Assembly: GCA_001600355.1 (NCBI GenBank)
Contig: BCJU01000001.1
Span: 1,447,178 to 1,511,177 of the forward strand
DNA: 64,000 bases
DNA from: Meira nashicola
Lineage: Eukaryota > Basidiomycota > Exobasidiomycetes > Exobasidiales > Brachybasidiaceae
Direction: 5' to 3'
How positions within the stretch are numbered: position 1 is the first letter of the stretch; each line of letters opens with the position of its first letter. The notes beneath the pieces are model-generated. The model was not told the origin of the DNA. It did not search any database and worked only from the letters and a program-made list of their open reading frames with translations. The position numbers were made by a program, and so were the translations under genes. Positions 18,521 through 28,890 of the stretch are shown here, piece by piece.

Positions 18521-21500
18521 TCACCTTTGATCGAGCATATGATTTGCACTGCTGATCAAACTTCGAAGGCTTGCAATTGCCGAAGAGCTCGGTGGCTCGA
18601 CTACAGCTGCTTTTTCAGGCTTGACATCCCCATGTGTCCTTCTCAATTTTGCTACTGGTCGTTCGCCGTGGATATAATCAAGATCTTTTGAGAGGTCGTC
18701 ACTTTGACTGCGACGTTTGTTGTGATTGTTCAACTGAACTGGTTGATCAAGGATAATTTTTCTGACCTTGGTTTCAATTTCATTGGCTGCTTCTTCAAAG
18801 AGTCGTTTTGAAGATTGAACATTTGTTTCAATTTCCTCTGTCGTCGCGAACATCGTTTCAATCCATCTTGACTGCAATTCATCAACGTATACGTAAAGCA
18901 AACGATCAAAATATTCTGACCATGGAAATTTGATGTTCTTACTTTGCTCAATGAGCCACGTCTGGACGAGCGAGATAGCTGCGTCATCTTTTCCTTGTTC
19001 GATGAATTTTGCTTCCATATCCGATAGCTGAGATAAAGCTAGTGAGAATGGATTTACCATCATAACTTGCTCTTTAGCGGATTTAGAAGGAATCGGTATC
19101 TCAACATCCTGTTCAAAAACATTCTCATCAGGTACAACTTCTGAGACGGATAATATATCGGAAAGAACCCTTTGCGTGAGCAATGTTGAAATTTCAAATG
19201 CAGAACGGAGAGTTGCTTGGAGGCTGTGTTGTAAGACTGTCCCTTCTTCTCGATATCTCTGAGCAATTTGCACCAATCTGCTTATACACAGTTCAATCCT
19301 CTCTAGCATTGAACGTAATGGGGCCATACACACCGTCACAATATCATCTAAGAGTAGAGAACGGTGACTTTTGGCATATTCGATCGGCACTCGCAAAGAT
19401 TGAAGATGCTTTTCGAAGCCAATTTGTGGTGAAAGTCCATCTTGAGAAACGTTCCAAATTTCTACCTGACTCCAAGCATATCGATTTGCATCCAAAGCAC
19501 CTAATCCTAATCTTTTGATGATTGCTCTTCGTAGCGAGCTTGCAGTATTCTCTCCCGAGTCATCCTTTGTCCAACAAATCAGCATGAGTTTGGGAACAAA
19601 TTTGCCTTTTTTGATCATCTCAGACTCTGATAAGATCTGTAAACGATCTTTCTCCTTTGCCCAAGAAGATGCATTCTTCCAGTCATTTGTTACTCTTTCA
19701 TCCAATTCGAACAAAATCAAACCAAGTTCACGCTCATCTGAAATGTCGACCTCTTTAGATTTCTGCAGATCCATCATGTGCACTAGCGTGTCTGAACGTA
19801 AAACAATTTCAGCATGCGGCTCTCTGTCGATCGACAATTTTGTACGTAACCATTGAGTAGAAGACTGTGAATCAGAATTGACTGGCGAGGAAAATCCAAT
19901 AGTCCATGTTGAGATATCTGGAGGCAACAAGTCCTCAAAAGCTGCCACGATGGAAAGAAAGAATGTTGATCGCATCCACATGTCTTCCCGATGATTCCGA
20001 GCGTGAATCAGGTTACTTTGCATTGAATTATCATCAACTTCCATCAAAATGTGTCGATCAGAATTGTTGGTCTTCAAAGGTTTGTTGTTTGTTGGAGTTT
20101 GCAACTTTTTCCTCAATTCCAGCAATCGTGCGTTTTGGTGATTACGCAAACGTGCTCTACTCAAAGCGTTTCTCCAACGGTGCCATTGTATAGCGGTCAA
20201 TTTTCGAGAATACATTTCGTCTGACAATACCTCTCCTGTTTGTGAGGCGAGTATATTGCTTACCGTTTCATCCAGCATCATTGAGCAAAGGTGGTCTGAG
20301 CATTCTTGTATCAAAATAGTTCTCGATTCAGATTGGCGCAATCGCGCTTCTCGCAGACAAGCTTGTTCTGTGATTGAATTAACTTTTTTCGTCACAACTT
20401 CCTGAATTAGACGAGCAACTAGACCATTTGTAACGGAACGAATCGTGCGCTTTGGAACAACAGGTGCTGCCTTTGCAGTAGGTTTTGGAGGAAGAGTGGT
20501 AGAAAATACGGTAGGAGCAGGCTGAGTAGTTGTATTCGCATCCTTTTCTTTGGAGTCTCTGGGTATATCTTGTGGAAGTGTGGGTTGAGAAGGTTGCACT
20601 TTTACCTCATCAATCTGCACGTTTGGTTTTGAAAAGGATGAAAATGTGTTAGCAATAGCTGAAGGAGCCTCGGAAAGCTTTACCGGAGGATTTGTTTTGC
20701 TAGCTGAAGCGCTCTTTGGTTCTTGCGGTTTAGCAAAAGAGAATGAGTTTGTGTCAAAAGGCTTTTCTTTGGGCACCAAACTTGGAAAAGCAGCTCCTTG
20801 AGACGGCCAAATGGATGGGGTCGGCTTTGTTGCAGTGATGGTATTTGTGGAAATGTTAGGTTGCAAGGGTGCCGGTTGCGGAAATTTTGTGATGGGTTTC
20901 GGTGTTTGTACATCAGGTACAGATGGCAAAAATGCTGGTGCTTTGGCGGATAGAGATGATACGGGCGCGTTTTGGGTATCTTGTTGCAAAGGTGTTGGGG
21001 GGAATGCTGAAATAGTCGAAGTTGACAAAATCGCTGAAGTAGGTTTTCCTGTGGGTAAAGGTGGTATTGCGGCTTGAACTGCTGGTATGATTTTAGCATT
21101 AGATGGCTTGATCGATACTCTAATCAGAGACGTGGCACCTGAAGCTCTACCATCAACTACGTCTTGTGTAGTATATCTCCCCCTTCGCGCTTCAACAATA
21201 GTCTTGCTAAAGGGAGACGAAGGAAGAGCTTTGTCATCGTTCACCTGTCGCAATCGAAGTCCGATCAATTTGCCGTTCGGGTCCAATGCTTCCTCTGCAC
21301 CTAATTCGATAGCAAATGATCTAGCTTCCTCTTCTTCATCCAAACCTAGACTTCTTTTTACATAGTCAAGCGGTAAAGGGGCATGTTGTACATTGTACGT
21401 CTTTGACATGGCTTTTAATGCTCCTGCTCGGACGAGCGAGAATACATTTTCGGCTAAGCAGGCCAATAAATAATTCACATGTGGATTTCTTTGAAGTTCT

Positions 21501-22843
21501 CTAAAGAAGCGTGTCCATAAATTCATCGTTGCTTCTGTATTTAATGGACGTCCTCGACGAAGAACATTATTACTTCTTTGCGCATAAGCTCGAATTTTCA
21601 ACGCAACTTGAACGCAATCCGCTTGTAAGATAGAGGTTGGTAATCCTTCAGCTTCACGAAGTGTCTCAGGGTCTTGCATATGAAGCAGGAGATTGTAAGA
21701 ACGAAATTCTGCTTCGTTGGGACTGATTATGCCTTTCTTTCTCCGTATGTCCTCGTAGAATTCTGTCAAACTTCGAATCGTTTTACGTAGCTGTTCAAGT
21801 TCTTGTTGCTCACTCCATCCTTCCGCTCCCACGCCTCCACGCCAGTGAAGGCATAAGATATGATATCTTGCAATCCTTTCATGACATTCGATCGCCAATT
21901 CTCCGCCATCCCCTTGAACGATAAAGTCTTGGCGAATCGCACGTGTTCTGTTCCACATGAAAGGTTGAACTGAGGTAAATATGGGAGATCCTGGATCGGA
22001 TGGTAGTAGCTGGTGTAAGAGGTAATCCAATGTCATTCTCAATACCTCTGGTGGACGAACGTCTTCGGGAAGAGGTAATTCTCTTCCTGCTGCTGGTCTT
22101 CGATAAATTTTGACTGCCAAGGTAGGGTCAATTCGATTCGTGCCTGGAAACATTTCCAATGTATCACCTTCATTTTGAAATTCTCGCTCTTCCCTTTCGA
22201 AATCTGGACACATTTCCATACATGTTCCTGTCAGTGTCTTGGCTTCCGTTAAATCTGTTGGTTTTTCAGGATCTGGTAGGATACCTTCTCGGATGTATTT
22301 GGCTCTGAGAGTTTCACGCTGTGAACGCATTTCAAAAAATCTGTTTTGCTTTGGTAGATTCTCAAATCGATGCTTGCGGTCTTGATCGCTTTCCTTGTTG
22401 CCGCCTAGGGCATTGAGTTGGCCATCATCTGCCGGCTGAAAGCCATTGTCTTCCTCTTCTTGTGGGAAGGAGTGATTTACGCTTTCGGGTACAGGCTTTG
22501 CTGAAAATTCATCAAATGATGATTGAAAAAATCCAGAAGTGCTTGATTCAGGTTGCAGAAACGTTGAAGAGCCGCTTTGCTCTTCGTTCTCTTCTGTTGT
22601 AGCATTTTGATTTGCTGTATTAAATACGGCTGATCGATTGCTAAAAGGCTTTCCTCGCGTTGAAGCTGTTGATCCACGAGCTGTATTTCCTCGTGTACCT
22701 CGACCTCTAGACCCTCCTCTAGCACCACCACCTCTTGCACTCCATGATTGATTTGGATGTGAGGTTTCATTTGCACCAAAAGATGTTGATGACGGATTCA
22801 CATTTTGTCCAAATGTAGATGCGTTTGGCGTGAACCCTTCCAT
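18521..22843 (-). CDS. SAC3: SAC3/GANP-family mRNA export factor
   Basis: Scaffold of the TREX-2 complex, which links transcription to mRNA export at the nuclear pore. 1,440 residues from ATG 22843. The N-terminus is Asn/Ser/Gly-rich with RGG-type Arg-Gly repeats (about 35-70). The SAC3/GANP domain (about 165-520) is recognisable by LTGTCMEMCPDFEREERE, the PPEVLRMTLDYLLH block and a helical region with LRKTIRSLTEFYEDIR. A Pro/Thr/Lys-rich linker follows (about 590-790), then a helical C-terminal half that fits the Cdc31/Sus1-binding and MCM3AP-like region. The family call is strong; partner-binding segments are inferred by position. Confidence 0.88.
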   Translation of the reverse strand: MEGFTPNASTFGQNVNPSSTSFGANETSHPNQSWSARGGGARGGSRGRGTRGNTARGSTASTRGKPFSNRSAVFNTANQNATTEENEEQSGSSTFLQPESSTSGFFQSSFDEFSAKPVPESVNHSFPQEEEDNGFQPADDGQLNALGGNKESDQDRKHRFENLPKQNRFFEMRSQRETLRAKYIREGILPDPEKPTDLTEAKTLTGTCMEMCPDFEREEREFQNEGDTLEMFPGTNRIDPTLAVKIYRRPAAGRELPLPEDVRPPEVLRMTLDYLLHQLLPSDPGSPIFTSVQPFMWNRTRAIRQDFIVQGDGGELAIECHERIARYHILCLHWRGGVGAEGWSEQQELEQLRKTIRSLTEFYEDIRRKKGIISPNEAEFRSYNLLLHMQDPETLREAEGLPTSILQADCVQVALKIRAYAQRSNNVLRRGRPLNTEATMNLWTRFFRELQRNPHVNYLLACLAENVFSLVRAGALKAMSKTYNVQHAPLPLDYVKRSLGLDEEEEARSFAIELGAEEALDPNGKLIGLRLRQVNDDKALPSSPFSKTIVEARRGRYTTQDVVDGRASGATSLIRVSIKPSNAKIIPAVQAAIPPLPTGKPTSAILSTSTISAFPPTPLQQDTQNAPVSSLSAKAPAFLPSVPDVQTPKPITKFPQPAPLQPNISTNTITATKPTPSIWPSQGAAFPSLVPKEKPFDTNSFSFAKPQEPKSASASKTNPPVKLSEAPSAIANTFSSFSKPNVQIDEVKVQPSQPTLPQDIPRDSKEKDANTTTQPAPTVFSTTLPPKPTAKAAPVVPKRTIRSVTNGLVARLIQEVVTKKVNSITEQACLREARLRQSESRTILIQECSDHLCSMMLDETVSNILASQTGEVLSDEMYSRKLTAIQWHRWRNALSRARLRNHQNARLLELRKKLQTPTNNKPLKTNNSDRHILMEVDDNSMQSNLIHARNHREDMWMRSTFFLSIVAAFEDLLPPDISTWTIGFSSPVNSDSQSSTQWLRTKLSIDREPHAEIVLRSDTLVHMMDLQKSKEVDISDERELGLILFELDERVTNDWKNASSWAKEKDRLQILSESEMIKKGKFVPKLMLICWTKDDSGENTASSLRRAIIKRLGLGALDANRYAWSQVEIWNVSQDGLSPQIGFEKHLQSLRVPIEYAKSHRSLLLDDIVTVCMAPLRSMLERIELCISRLVQIAQRYREEGTVLQHSLQATLRSAFEISTLLTQRVLSDILSVSEVVPDENVFEQDVEIPIPSKSAKEQVMMVNPFSLALSQLSDMEAKFIEQGKDDAAISLVQTWLIEQSKNIKFPWSEYFDRLLYVYVDELQSRWIETMFATTEEIETNVQSSKRLFEEAANEIETKVRKIILDQPVQLNNHNKRRSQSDDLSKDLDYIHGERPVAKLRRTHGDVKPEKAAVVEPPSSSAIASLRSLISSANHMLDQR

Positions 22844-23151
22844 CTTTTATCTTGTGGAGAAAATTCTTTAACCTTTCATTCAAAGGCAATCTTTGTATAT
22901 GATCCTCGCTATTCTTGGTGGAGAAGGTAGAAAAGTGACAAAAGGATATTCGCATGAACATTCGCGGAGCTAAGGCCAACACCAGCTTATAAAACGCGTA
23001 TGCATGCACACGTGAATTGCAGGTACGCATTCAAGAATCCCCGCATCAACCAGCCTTATCGGATCGATAATTGATTGCTTTCCTCCACCATCATCATTAT
23101 CATCACAGCTACACACCTTTTGCCAGTGCAAATTCCAAAGAAGCGGTAACA
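22844..23151. other. Divergent promoter SAC3 / VPS55
   Basis: About 308 bp between two divergent starts. ACGCGT at 22994-22999 and GCATGCACACGTG nearby. No gene. Confidence 0.5.
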
Positions 23152-23681
23152 ATGGCTGCAGGATTGAAGAGTAAGTCTGGACATGGGATGTAGCTATAAA
23201 CACAAAACTGATCCTTTTCCACCCAACTTATTACAGCCATCATCTTGCTATCATTTGTTTTAGCACTTGGATTCCTTTTAGTCATTTTATCATGTGCATT
23301 ATATGGTAATTGGTTACCGATCCTTGTCGCTTTAACATTCGTTTTCGCACCTTTGCCAAACAGTATTTGTGCAAGATGTGCAGGCGCGGATGACTTTTCA
23401 GCTGATTATAATTCATCTTATGTTGATCTTGGTAATTGGTTAACTTCTGGAATCGTAGTTATGGGATTCGCAATGCCAATCACTCTTTCCCATGCTGGTA
23501 TAATTACGGATATGGCAGGATTGATGAGTATTGCAGGAGGAGCATTGGTTTATGGAACAAGTGAGTAAATGTTGATTTGTAGAATAGCCTCAGCGCGCTT
23601 GCTGACCTTTATACCTTTGTTTGCAATACAGTTTTGGCTTATTCGGGATTCTTTAGCGATGCCGGAGATGATTTGTATTGA
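23152..23681 (+). CDS. VPS55: VPS55 / OB-RGRP family endosomal membrane protein
   Basis: Small four-helix membrane protein acting with Vps68 in late-endosome-to-vacuole sorting. Three exons: 23152-23170, 23237-23560 and 23632-23681, with introns 23171-23236 and 23561-23631 (gtaagt/cag and gtgagt/cag). Splicing gives 130 residues, near the yeast length of 140. Recognisable family blocks are CALYGNWLPILVALTF, PNSICARC, a short loop, then LGNWLTSGIVVMGFAMPITLSHAG and a C-terminal hydrophobic segment ending GDDLY. Exon phases were checked across both junctions. The tiny 19-nt first exon makes this gene easy to miss. Confidence 0.9.
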
Positions 23682-23808
23682 GAAGGTGGGAGAATTGTAC
23701 AGTAGGATCTAACATTATCTTAGTCCATCAAATGGTGAGCAAATTAATATTTCCAAATTAGCAAAAAGGGTGTGTCTATATCGCATACAAGAAGCAAAAG
23801 AGTATTAT

Positions 23809-25501
23809 TTATAGAGTGAAAAAGCAAAGCATTGAAGCTAAAGTAATGCCTAGCAAAGCATATGGAATAGCAAAATGAGCAGAAGGCAAAGCAGCATTAG
23901 CACCTGATCCAGGTCCCATAATTCCCGTTACATTTTTTTCAGCATAATCTCTACGTGCAGCTGCCATTAAAACGAGAAAAGCCATACTTTCAGGTGATCC
24001 TTGTGAAGGACTTGTGAATGTTAAAGGATTAACAACGTTTGTACCTTGAATAAGTTGACCTGTATTATCAATTTTTGATTGAACGTTTGTATAAATTGCA
24101 TCAGATTTCATTAATTGATTACTTAAATCAATCTTTGATGAAATTCCAGCAAGTCTATAAGTTGAATAAGCAATTAAAGCAGATCCACCTGCATCCTGAA
24201 AAGTGTCTAAAAAAGTTGAAAAAGGGGGATTTTTAGTATATTTATAGGTGATATCATCTCTAGTAACTGTAACTTACTAGTATCGTTGATATAATTATGC
24301 ATTAGCGGATTTCCAGCGTTGAGGGAAGTTGTAACGATCTCATTGATCCAGTCAACAAGATCGTTTGATTGAGAAGACATTGAATTGGCAAAATTGCTTT
24401 GAGATATACTTGCTAAAACACGGCACATTCCAGCAGCTGACCAAGCATTACCCGTGAGCCAGGCACCTAATTGGTATGGGGATAAAAGAAAGGGTTCTGA
24501 TTAGGATCTTATATAGAAAATTTTTTTTATTTATTGCTTACCTTCATCATTGCCAGAAGTACCGGTAGCATTGACGATATGTTTGAATAATCCTGTGGCT
24601 GTCCCAGTCGTAATTCTTAATGCGTCTCGGTATCTATTAAAAGTTTAATTTGTGAAATGTGTTAGTAGACACCCCTTTAACAAATTCTAACTCTTATTTT
24701 GATGTTATGAATACTTACAACCGTACTTGATCATAAGCAGTTTGTAGGAGTGATTGATTGTTTGTCATTAAACCGTATAAAGCGATAAAAGGTGGTCCCA
24801 TATAAACACCATCTAAAAAGTTGTGGGGAAAGGGTTAAGAAGGGATTAGGTATATATTCTATATATCCTTTGATTATACACATCAGTACAAACCACTCCA
24901 ATAAGATTGACCAACACTACGCATCGAGATTGCACCACTTGGATTTTTAGGGGCATCATTTAAGAGATAGTCTAATTGTCTTTTCGCTGATTGACCAAAG
25001 AAAGAAGTTTCATCAATTTGACCGTTTTGAATTTGACCTAAAGAATAAGCAGTCAAGAGTACAGCTTCACCACATGAAGCAGGATCTAAAGCACTTCCTT
25101 CAGTTGCCGATTCATCTCCCGTTACACGTGAACATAATTGACCCATTCGATCTTGTGATCTTACTGCACCATAAGCCATCATTTTTATTTCGTTTGGTAA
25201 AGATGAACGATCTGCATTATTTGCATTACGTAAATAAGCAGGACTTTGTTTACCAGCAAAAATTGACCAAGGACCGGCATGATATTCCAATAATGCACTT
25301 TGTGCAACTCCTTGTTCCCAACTTGCACGTTGAGCAGATAAAAAGCTACGTAAAGCTAAATCAACAAAAGTTGTATTCACAGATGAATCCGCTCTTCGAC
25401 TAAGAAGTTGATATGATTGGGCATGTGTAGCATCTGCGCAAATGCTGAGGAAAATGGCAAGAATTGTTAATATAGGAAGAGTACGAGTAGGATGACCTCC
25501 T
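23809..25501 (-). other. Six-hairpin glycosidase module with GPI-anchor signal
   Basis: The C-terminal module of the preceding frame looks like a complete secreted enzyme. It has a hydrophobic leader ending ADATHAQ, then WEQGVAQSALLEY, AYGAVRSQDRMGQLC, and SYWSDGVYMGPPF formed across the first intron. Next come GNDEGAWLTGNAWSAAGMCR and FQDAGGSA across later junctions, and finally a short hydrophobic tail ending at the stop, typical of GPI attachment. The blocks fit (alpha/alpha)6-barrel glycosidases related to GH105/GH88 unsaturated-uronyl hydrolases. The exact substrate is unknown. All five exon joins keep phase, which supports the intron calls. Confidence 0.7.
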
Positions 25502-27426
25502 GCACCAATGCGAGAAGAACGTTTTGTTGTTGGATATTCAGATGAAAGGGTGGGAATATCTACTTCGATAGAGTTGGATTGATCATATAAAATAACCAAC
25601 GTTCCATTCGATCGCATAGTACCCAAATCACCAGTTGCACACCATTGATCGTGATTTTGATCACCTGCCAATGAATGACCACGGACAAACACTTCTCCAA
25701 ACGGATCTTGAGCACGACCAGGATCAATGCTTGAATTTACACCGGAAATCTTCATTCCTTTGGACAATGCGAAGTTTGATTCGACAAGCTTCAACTCTAT
25801 TGTGGAATTGGGTGCTCCAACTTGTGCAGGTACTTGTTTTTCATCGTGTTTATGTGCTGCAAATGCTTGAAGATCCAATGAATGAGTTACAGCAATAGGT
25901 GAAACAGAAAGTGCATACTTTTCTTCAGGTAAAACACCAACATCCTTTACACCTGCATTAACACAATGATCATAAATTCGAAGAGGACCTGAAGGTAAAT
26001 AGGCTAATCGAACAGCACAACCCAATTGAGCACGTAAAACGTCCAATAAACCTTGACCGATCGTTGGACCTTCTGCTAAAATGAACAAAGAACGAAGATG
26101 TTCACAACCTACATTTTGACGAGTCTGACTGAATAAATATGTATCCCAAAAGCCATTATTAGAAAATGATCCATGTCGTAAAGCAGCTAATTTTGTATGA
26201 GCTGCGAGGGTGGCTAAAGGACTTCGTTTGGAAATTGTACACAGACAAGCAGCCAAAGTAGAAGCACCAGAAGCAGATGTATAGAGCAAAGTTGCTCCTG
26301 CTTCTGAGAAATCGGAAGAAGGAGCAGGATTTGGATCATCTCTACTTGATGAAATATTTGTAGCAGTAAGAGAGGCACCTGTATAAAGCGGTAAAAGTGC
26401 TAAAGCTAAACCTGCTGGAGTTGAAGCTGATGCTAAACGCAAAGAAGGACTTTCAACATAAGGTGATTGTTCGATTAAGATATGATCTCTTGTTGAAGGT
26501 TGAGAATCGGCGGAGAAAAAGCTTAAATGAGCAGTTAATCCAGCGATTAAGCTTGCATTTGATGCTTCTACCCATCCTGCTTTTCCTGACCAAAAAATTG
26601 AATGAATCGCTTTACCTGCCTCTTCCGAACTTTGTTTCTCTTTTCCTTCATCTTGCGAATCAATGACAGTTTGCAATAGAGAAGCTTGTTCTACGACATG
26701 ATGAAAGCTGCAGACTTTATTCTTTAACAACTTTTCCGCTTGATGAGCATCTTCTACAGATTCAAAGATGAACAGCGTATCCTTGCCAACGATTGACATT
26801 TCTGATGCTCGTTCGAATGTTGTAAGTGTTGTAAAGATGGCATGAAGGTGAGTGCTGCCTGATGAAGCGGGAAGATGAGAAGGTGTTATACCGTTCTTGA
26901 TATGAACAGGAGCGATTACCAAAGGTGCATATCTATTCTCCACTGCATTCGTTTGAGCATCTCCTGAAAGAATCACTTCTAAGCTCTTTGTCGTGTCAAT
27001 TTCTACGCATACACCAATCGATAAAGCAGAGGTTGAATTCAAATTCATCATCTTTGCCAATCCACGTCCAAAATCTTGCGATTCGGTAAGTACATCTCGA
27101 TTGCTACGATCTAAGCCGTATAATGTTCTTTTTCTTTCAACTTTAAAGTTTTCCGTTCCCGAACCTCTTTCTACAACATCTTTTACCGTTACGATTGCTT
27201 TACGAGGTTGACTAGATAAATCGAATCCTGAAGGTGAATTTGCATTTCTATAAATGGCAGATTGACCTTTTCTACGTATAGGTGAAACGTCTGCTTGTCT
27301 ACTCAAGATTAATGGATGAACTAAAGGTCGATATGATTTGCCGAAAAATATTCCTACAGCCAATAAAAGGATAATTGATAATAACAGCATCAAGCTGGTA
27401 TCATCAATGATTAGGGATAACGACAT
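23809..27426 (-). CDS. Adenylating-enzyme-like protein read in frame into a six-hairpin glycosidase
   Basis: From ATG 27426 one uninterrupted frame runs to 24894 and continues through four introns (24813-24893, 24634-24718, 24467-24541, 24207-24277) to the stop at 23809. Residues 1 to about 640 resemble fungal long-chain acyl-CoA synthetase-like proteins: an N-terminal membrane anchor, then LILSRQADVSPIRRKGQSAIYRN, and late CATGDLG. The adenylate-binding loop, normally YTSGTTGxPKG, reads YTSASGASTLAA here, and the C-terminal lysine region is missing, so activity is doubtful. From about residue 645 a hydrophobic, signal-peptide-like segment starts the glycosidase module. No in-frame Met lies at the module boundary. 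It is either a true fusion or two genes with an unseen first exon for the second. Confidence 0.6.
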
Positions 27427-27854
27427 ATCGAAGAATGGTAGGTGGTGGTGGTGGTGGTAGCATTAATCCGTTCTTTAACATTATCTCCATCATAAAGAAC
27501 GGAAGCGCGACACTGCATTTCTTCTTGCCTAATTTTTTGGAGAGAAAGAGGTGGAGAAATAAAGTGATGTTACGCTAAGCAAAATTGACAAAAAAAGAAG
27601 ATCGGCGAGTAATCAAATCCGGCAGGGCAAGGCACCAATTTTGACGCTACCGAATCGTGTCTGAACAAGCAACGTTGGCCAAGTGCCAAGACTGGCTTGG
27701 CGCTGCAATCAATAAATGAATACCAGCACCGCAATAGTGAGAAGAAGCATACATATACCCGGGTTTCCTTCCTTCACTTCTATGCCAAGAGGCTCGCTCA
27801 ATTCATACAATTCATTCCTATGTATGTATGTACATGATCAAAATTTTGAACCCC
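27427..27854. other. Intergenic between adenylating-enzyme-like and NatD genes
   Basis: About 430 bp upstream of the adenylating-enzyme-like gene and downstream of the acetyltransferase. Apart from the GGT run I see nothing definable. Confidence 0.5.
27441..27458. repeat. GGT microsatellite
   Basis: Six GGT units just upstream of ATG 27426, probably in the 5' leader. Confidence 0.8.
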
Positions 27855-28690
27855 TTAAATTGTGGCTTTTCCCAAAATAACATATTCTCCTAGCTCGTCG
27901 AATTCGTTTTCTGGCGTACTATATTCAAGTTTGAAACCTAATCGATCATAGAATTGTCTTGCATGCATATTAGACTTGAAAACGGTCAACATAATCTTTC
28001 GCATCTTGGTATTTTGTGCAATTTCTTCCAATCTTTTCATCATTAATTTGCCCAATCCATATTGACGAAAATTGGAATGAACCTGAATTTCATAGCAATA
28101 TGCAATCTCGATCGTTCTTTTTCCTTTTCGTGCAACAGGATCATTTGGATCACATTCTTCTTGATCAAAACGCCACATGGTAAATGCAATTATCTCTTCG
28201 TTAGCTCGACGTATGATTAAAAAACGTGAAAGATTGTCAAATAATTCTTCTTCTTTTGATCTTTCATTCCAACCTCCTGGCGTATTTTCGTACCTGTGGT
28301 AGTGATTAACAATAGTATGAGATTGGCTTCATCACTTCTTCTTCCTCTGGACATACTCACATCACCCTCATATTCTCTTCGCATATTCGCATCACCGTTT
28401 TTCTATCATGTTTTTCAATCTCTTGCGATCGGTAAACCTTAACAGTGAAACTGAAGAGCACTTCTTTTCAGCTTTTTTGGTCTCTCTAGTGGATTAAATG
28501 ACAACATACCTTTCGCCTTTTATTTCACAATCGTGACCCTCTTTAATTAGCCGTAATAAATCTTCACTTTCTAGCTGCAAAATCATACATGCAAATTATC
28601 AGCTTTATATGTCAAATGACTTTGCGGTATGTTTTTTCTTCTCACCTCGTTCGCTATTTCTACATTTTGCTTTGCCGTTTTGATGGGCAT
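27855..28690 (-). CDS. NAA40: N-alpha-acetyltransferase 40 (NatD-type)
   Basis: GNAT enzyme that acetylates the N-terminal residue of histones H4 and H2A. Exons on the minus strand: 28690-28646, 28574-28510 and 28293-27855, giving 182 residues in one frame; introns use gtgaga/cag and gtatgt/cag. Diagnostic blocks are YENTPGGWNERSKEEEL (the NatD substrate-pocket region), FTMWRFD, IAYCYEIQV, YGLGKLMMKRLEEIA (acetyl-CoA loop), KMRKIMLTVFKSN and ARQFYDRLGFKLE. The 216-nt second intron is long for this genome. Inside it, 28437-28396 could be a 42-nt exon that would lengthen the block just before YENTP by 14 residues without changing frame. The N-terminus is short compared with animal NatD. Confidence 0.85.
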
Positions 28691-28890
28691 CTCCTGTTGT
28701 AGTACATGGAAGCATGAAAAAGACTAAAAGAATACTCTGCCTCCATGCAATCGGTGCCGCGATAAATGCAGTAGGGACCATATGGCATTTATGTATATGA
28801 ATGAGCTTAATTGAAAAACCGCGCTAGTATAACAAGGCCCGTGTACCTTTCCGTGCACCTTTGGAATTATGAACCTTCTTGAGAACGTTG

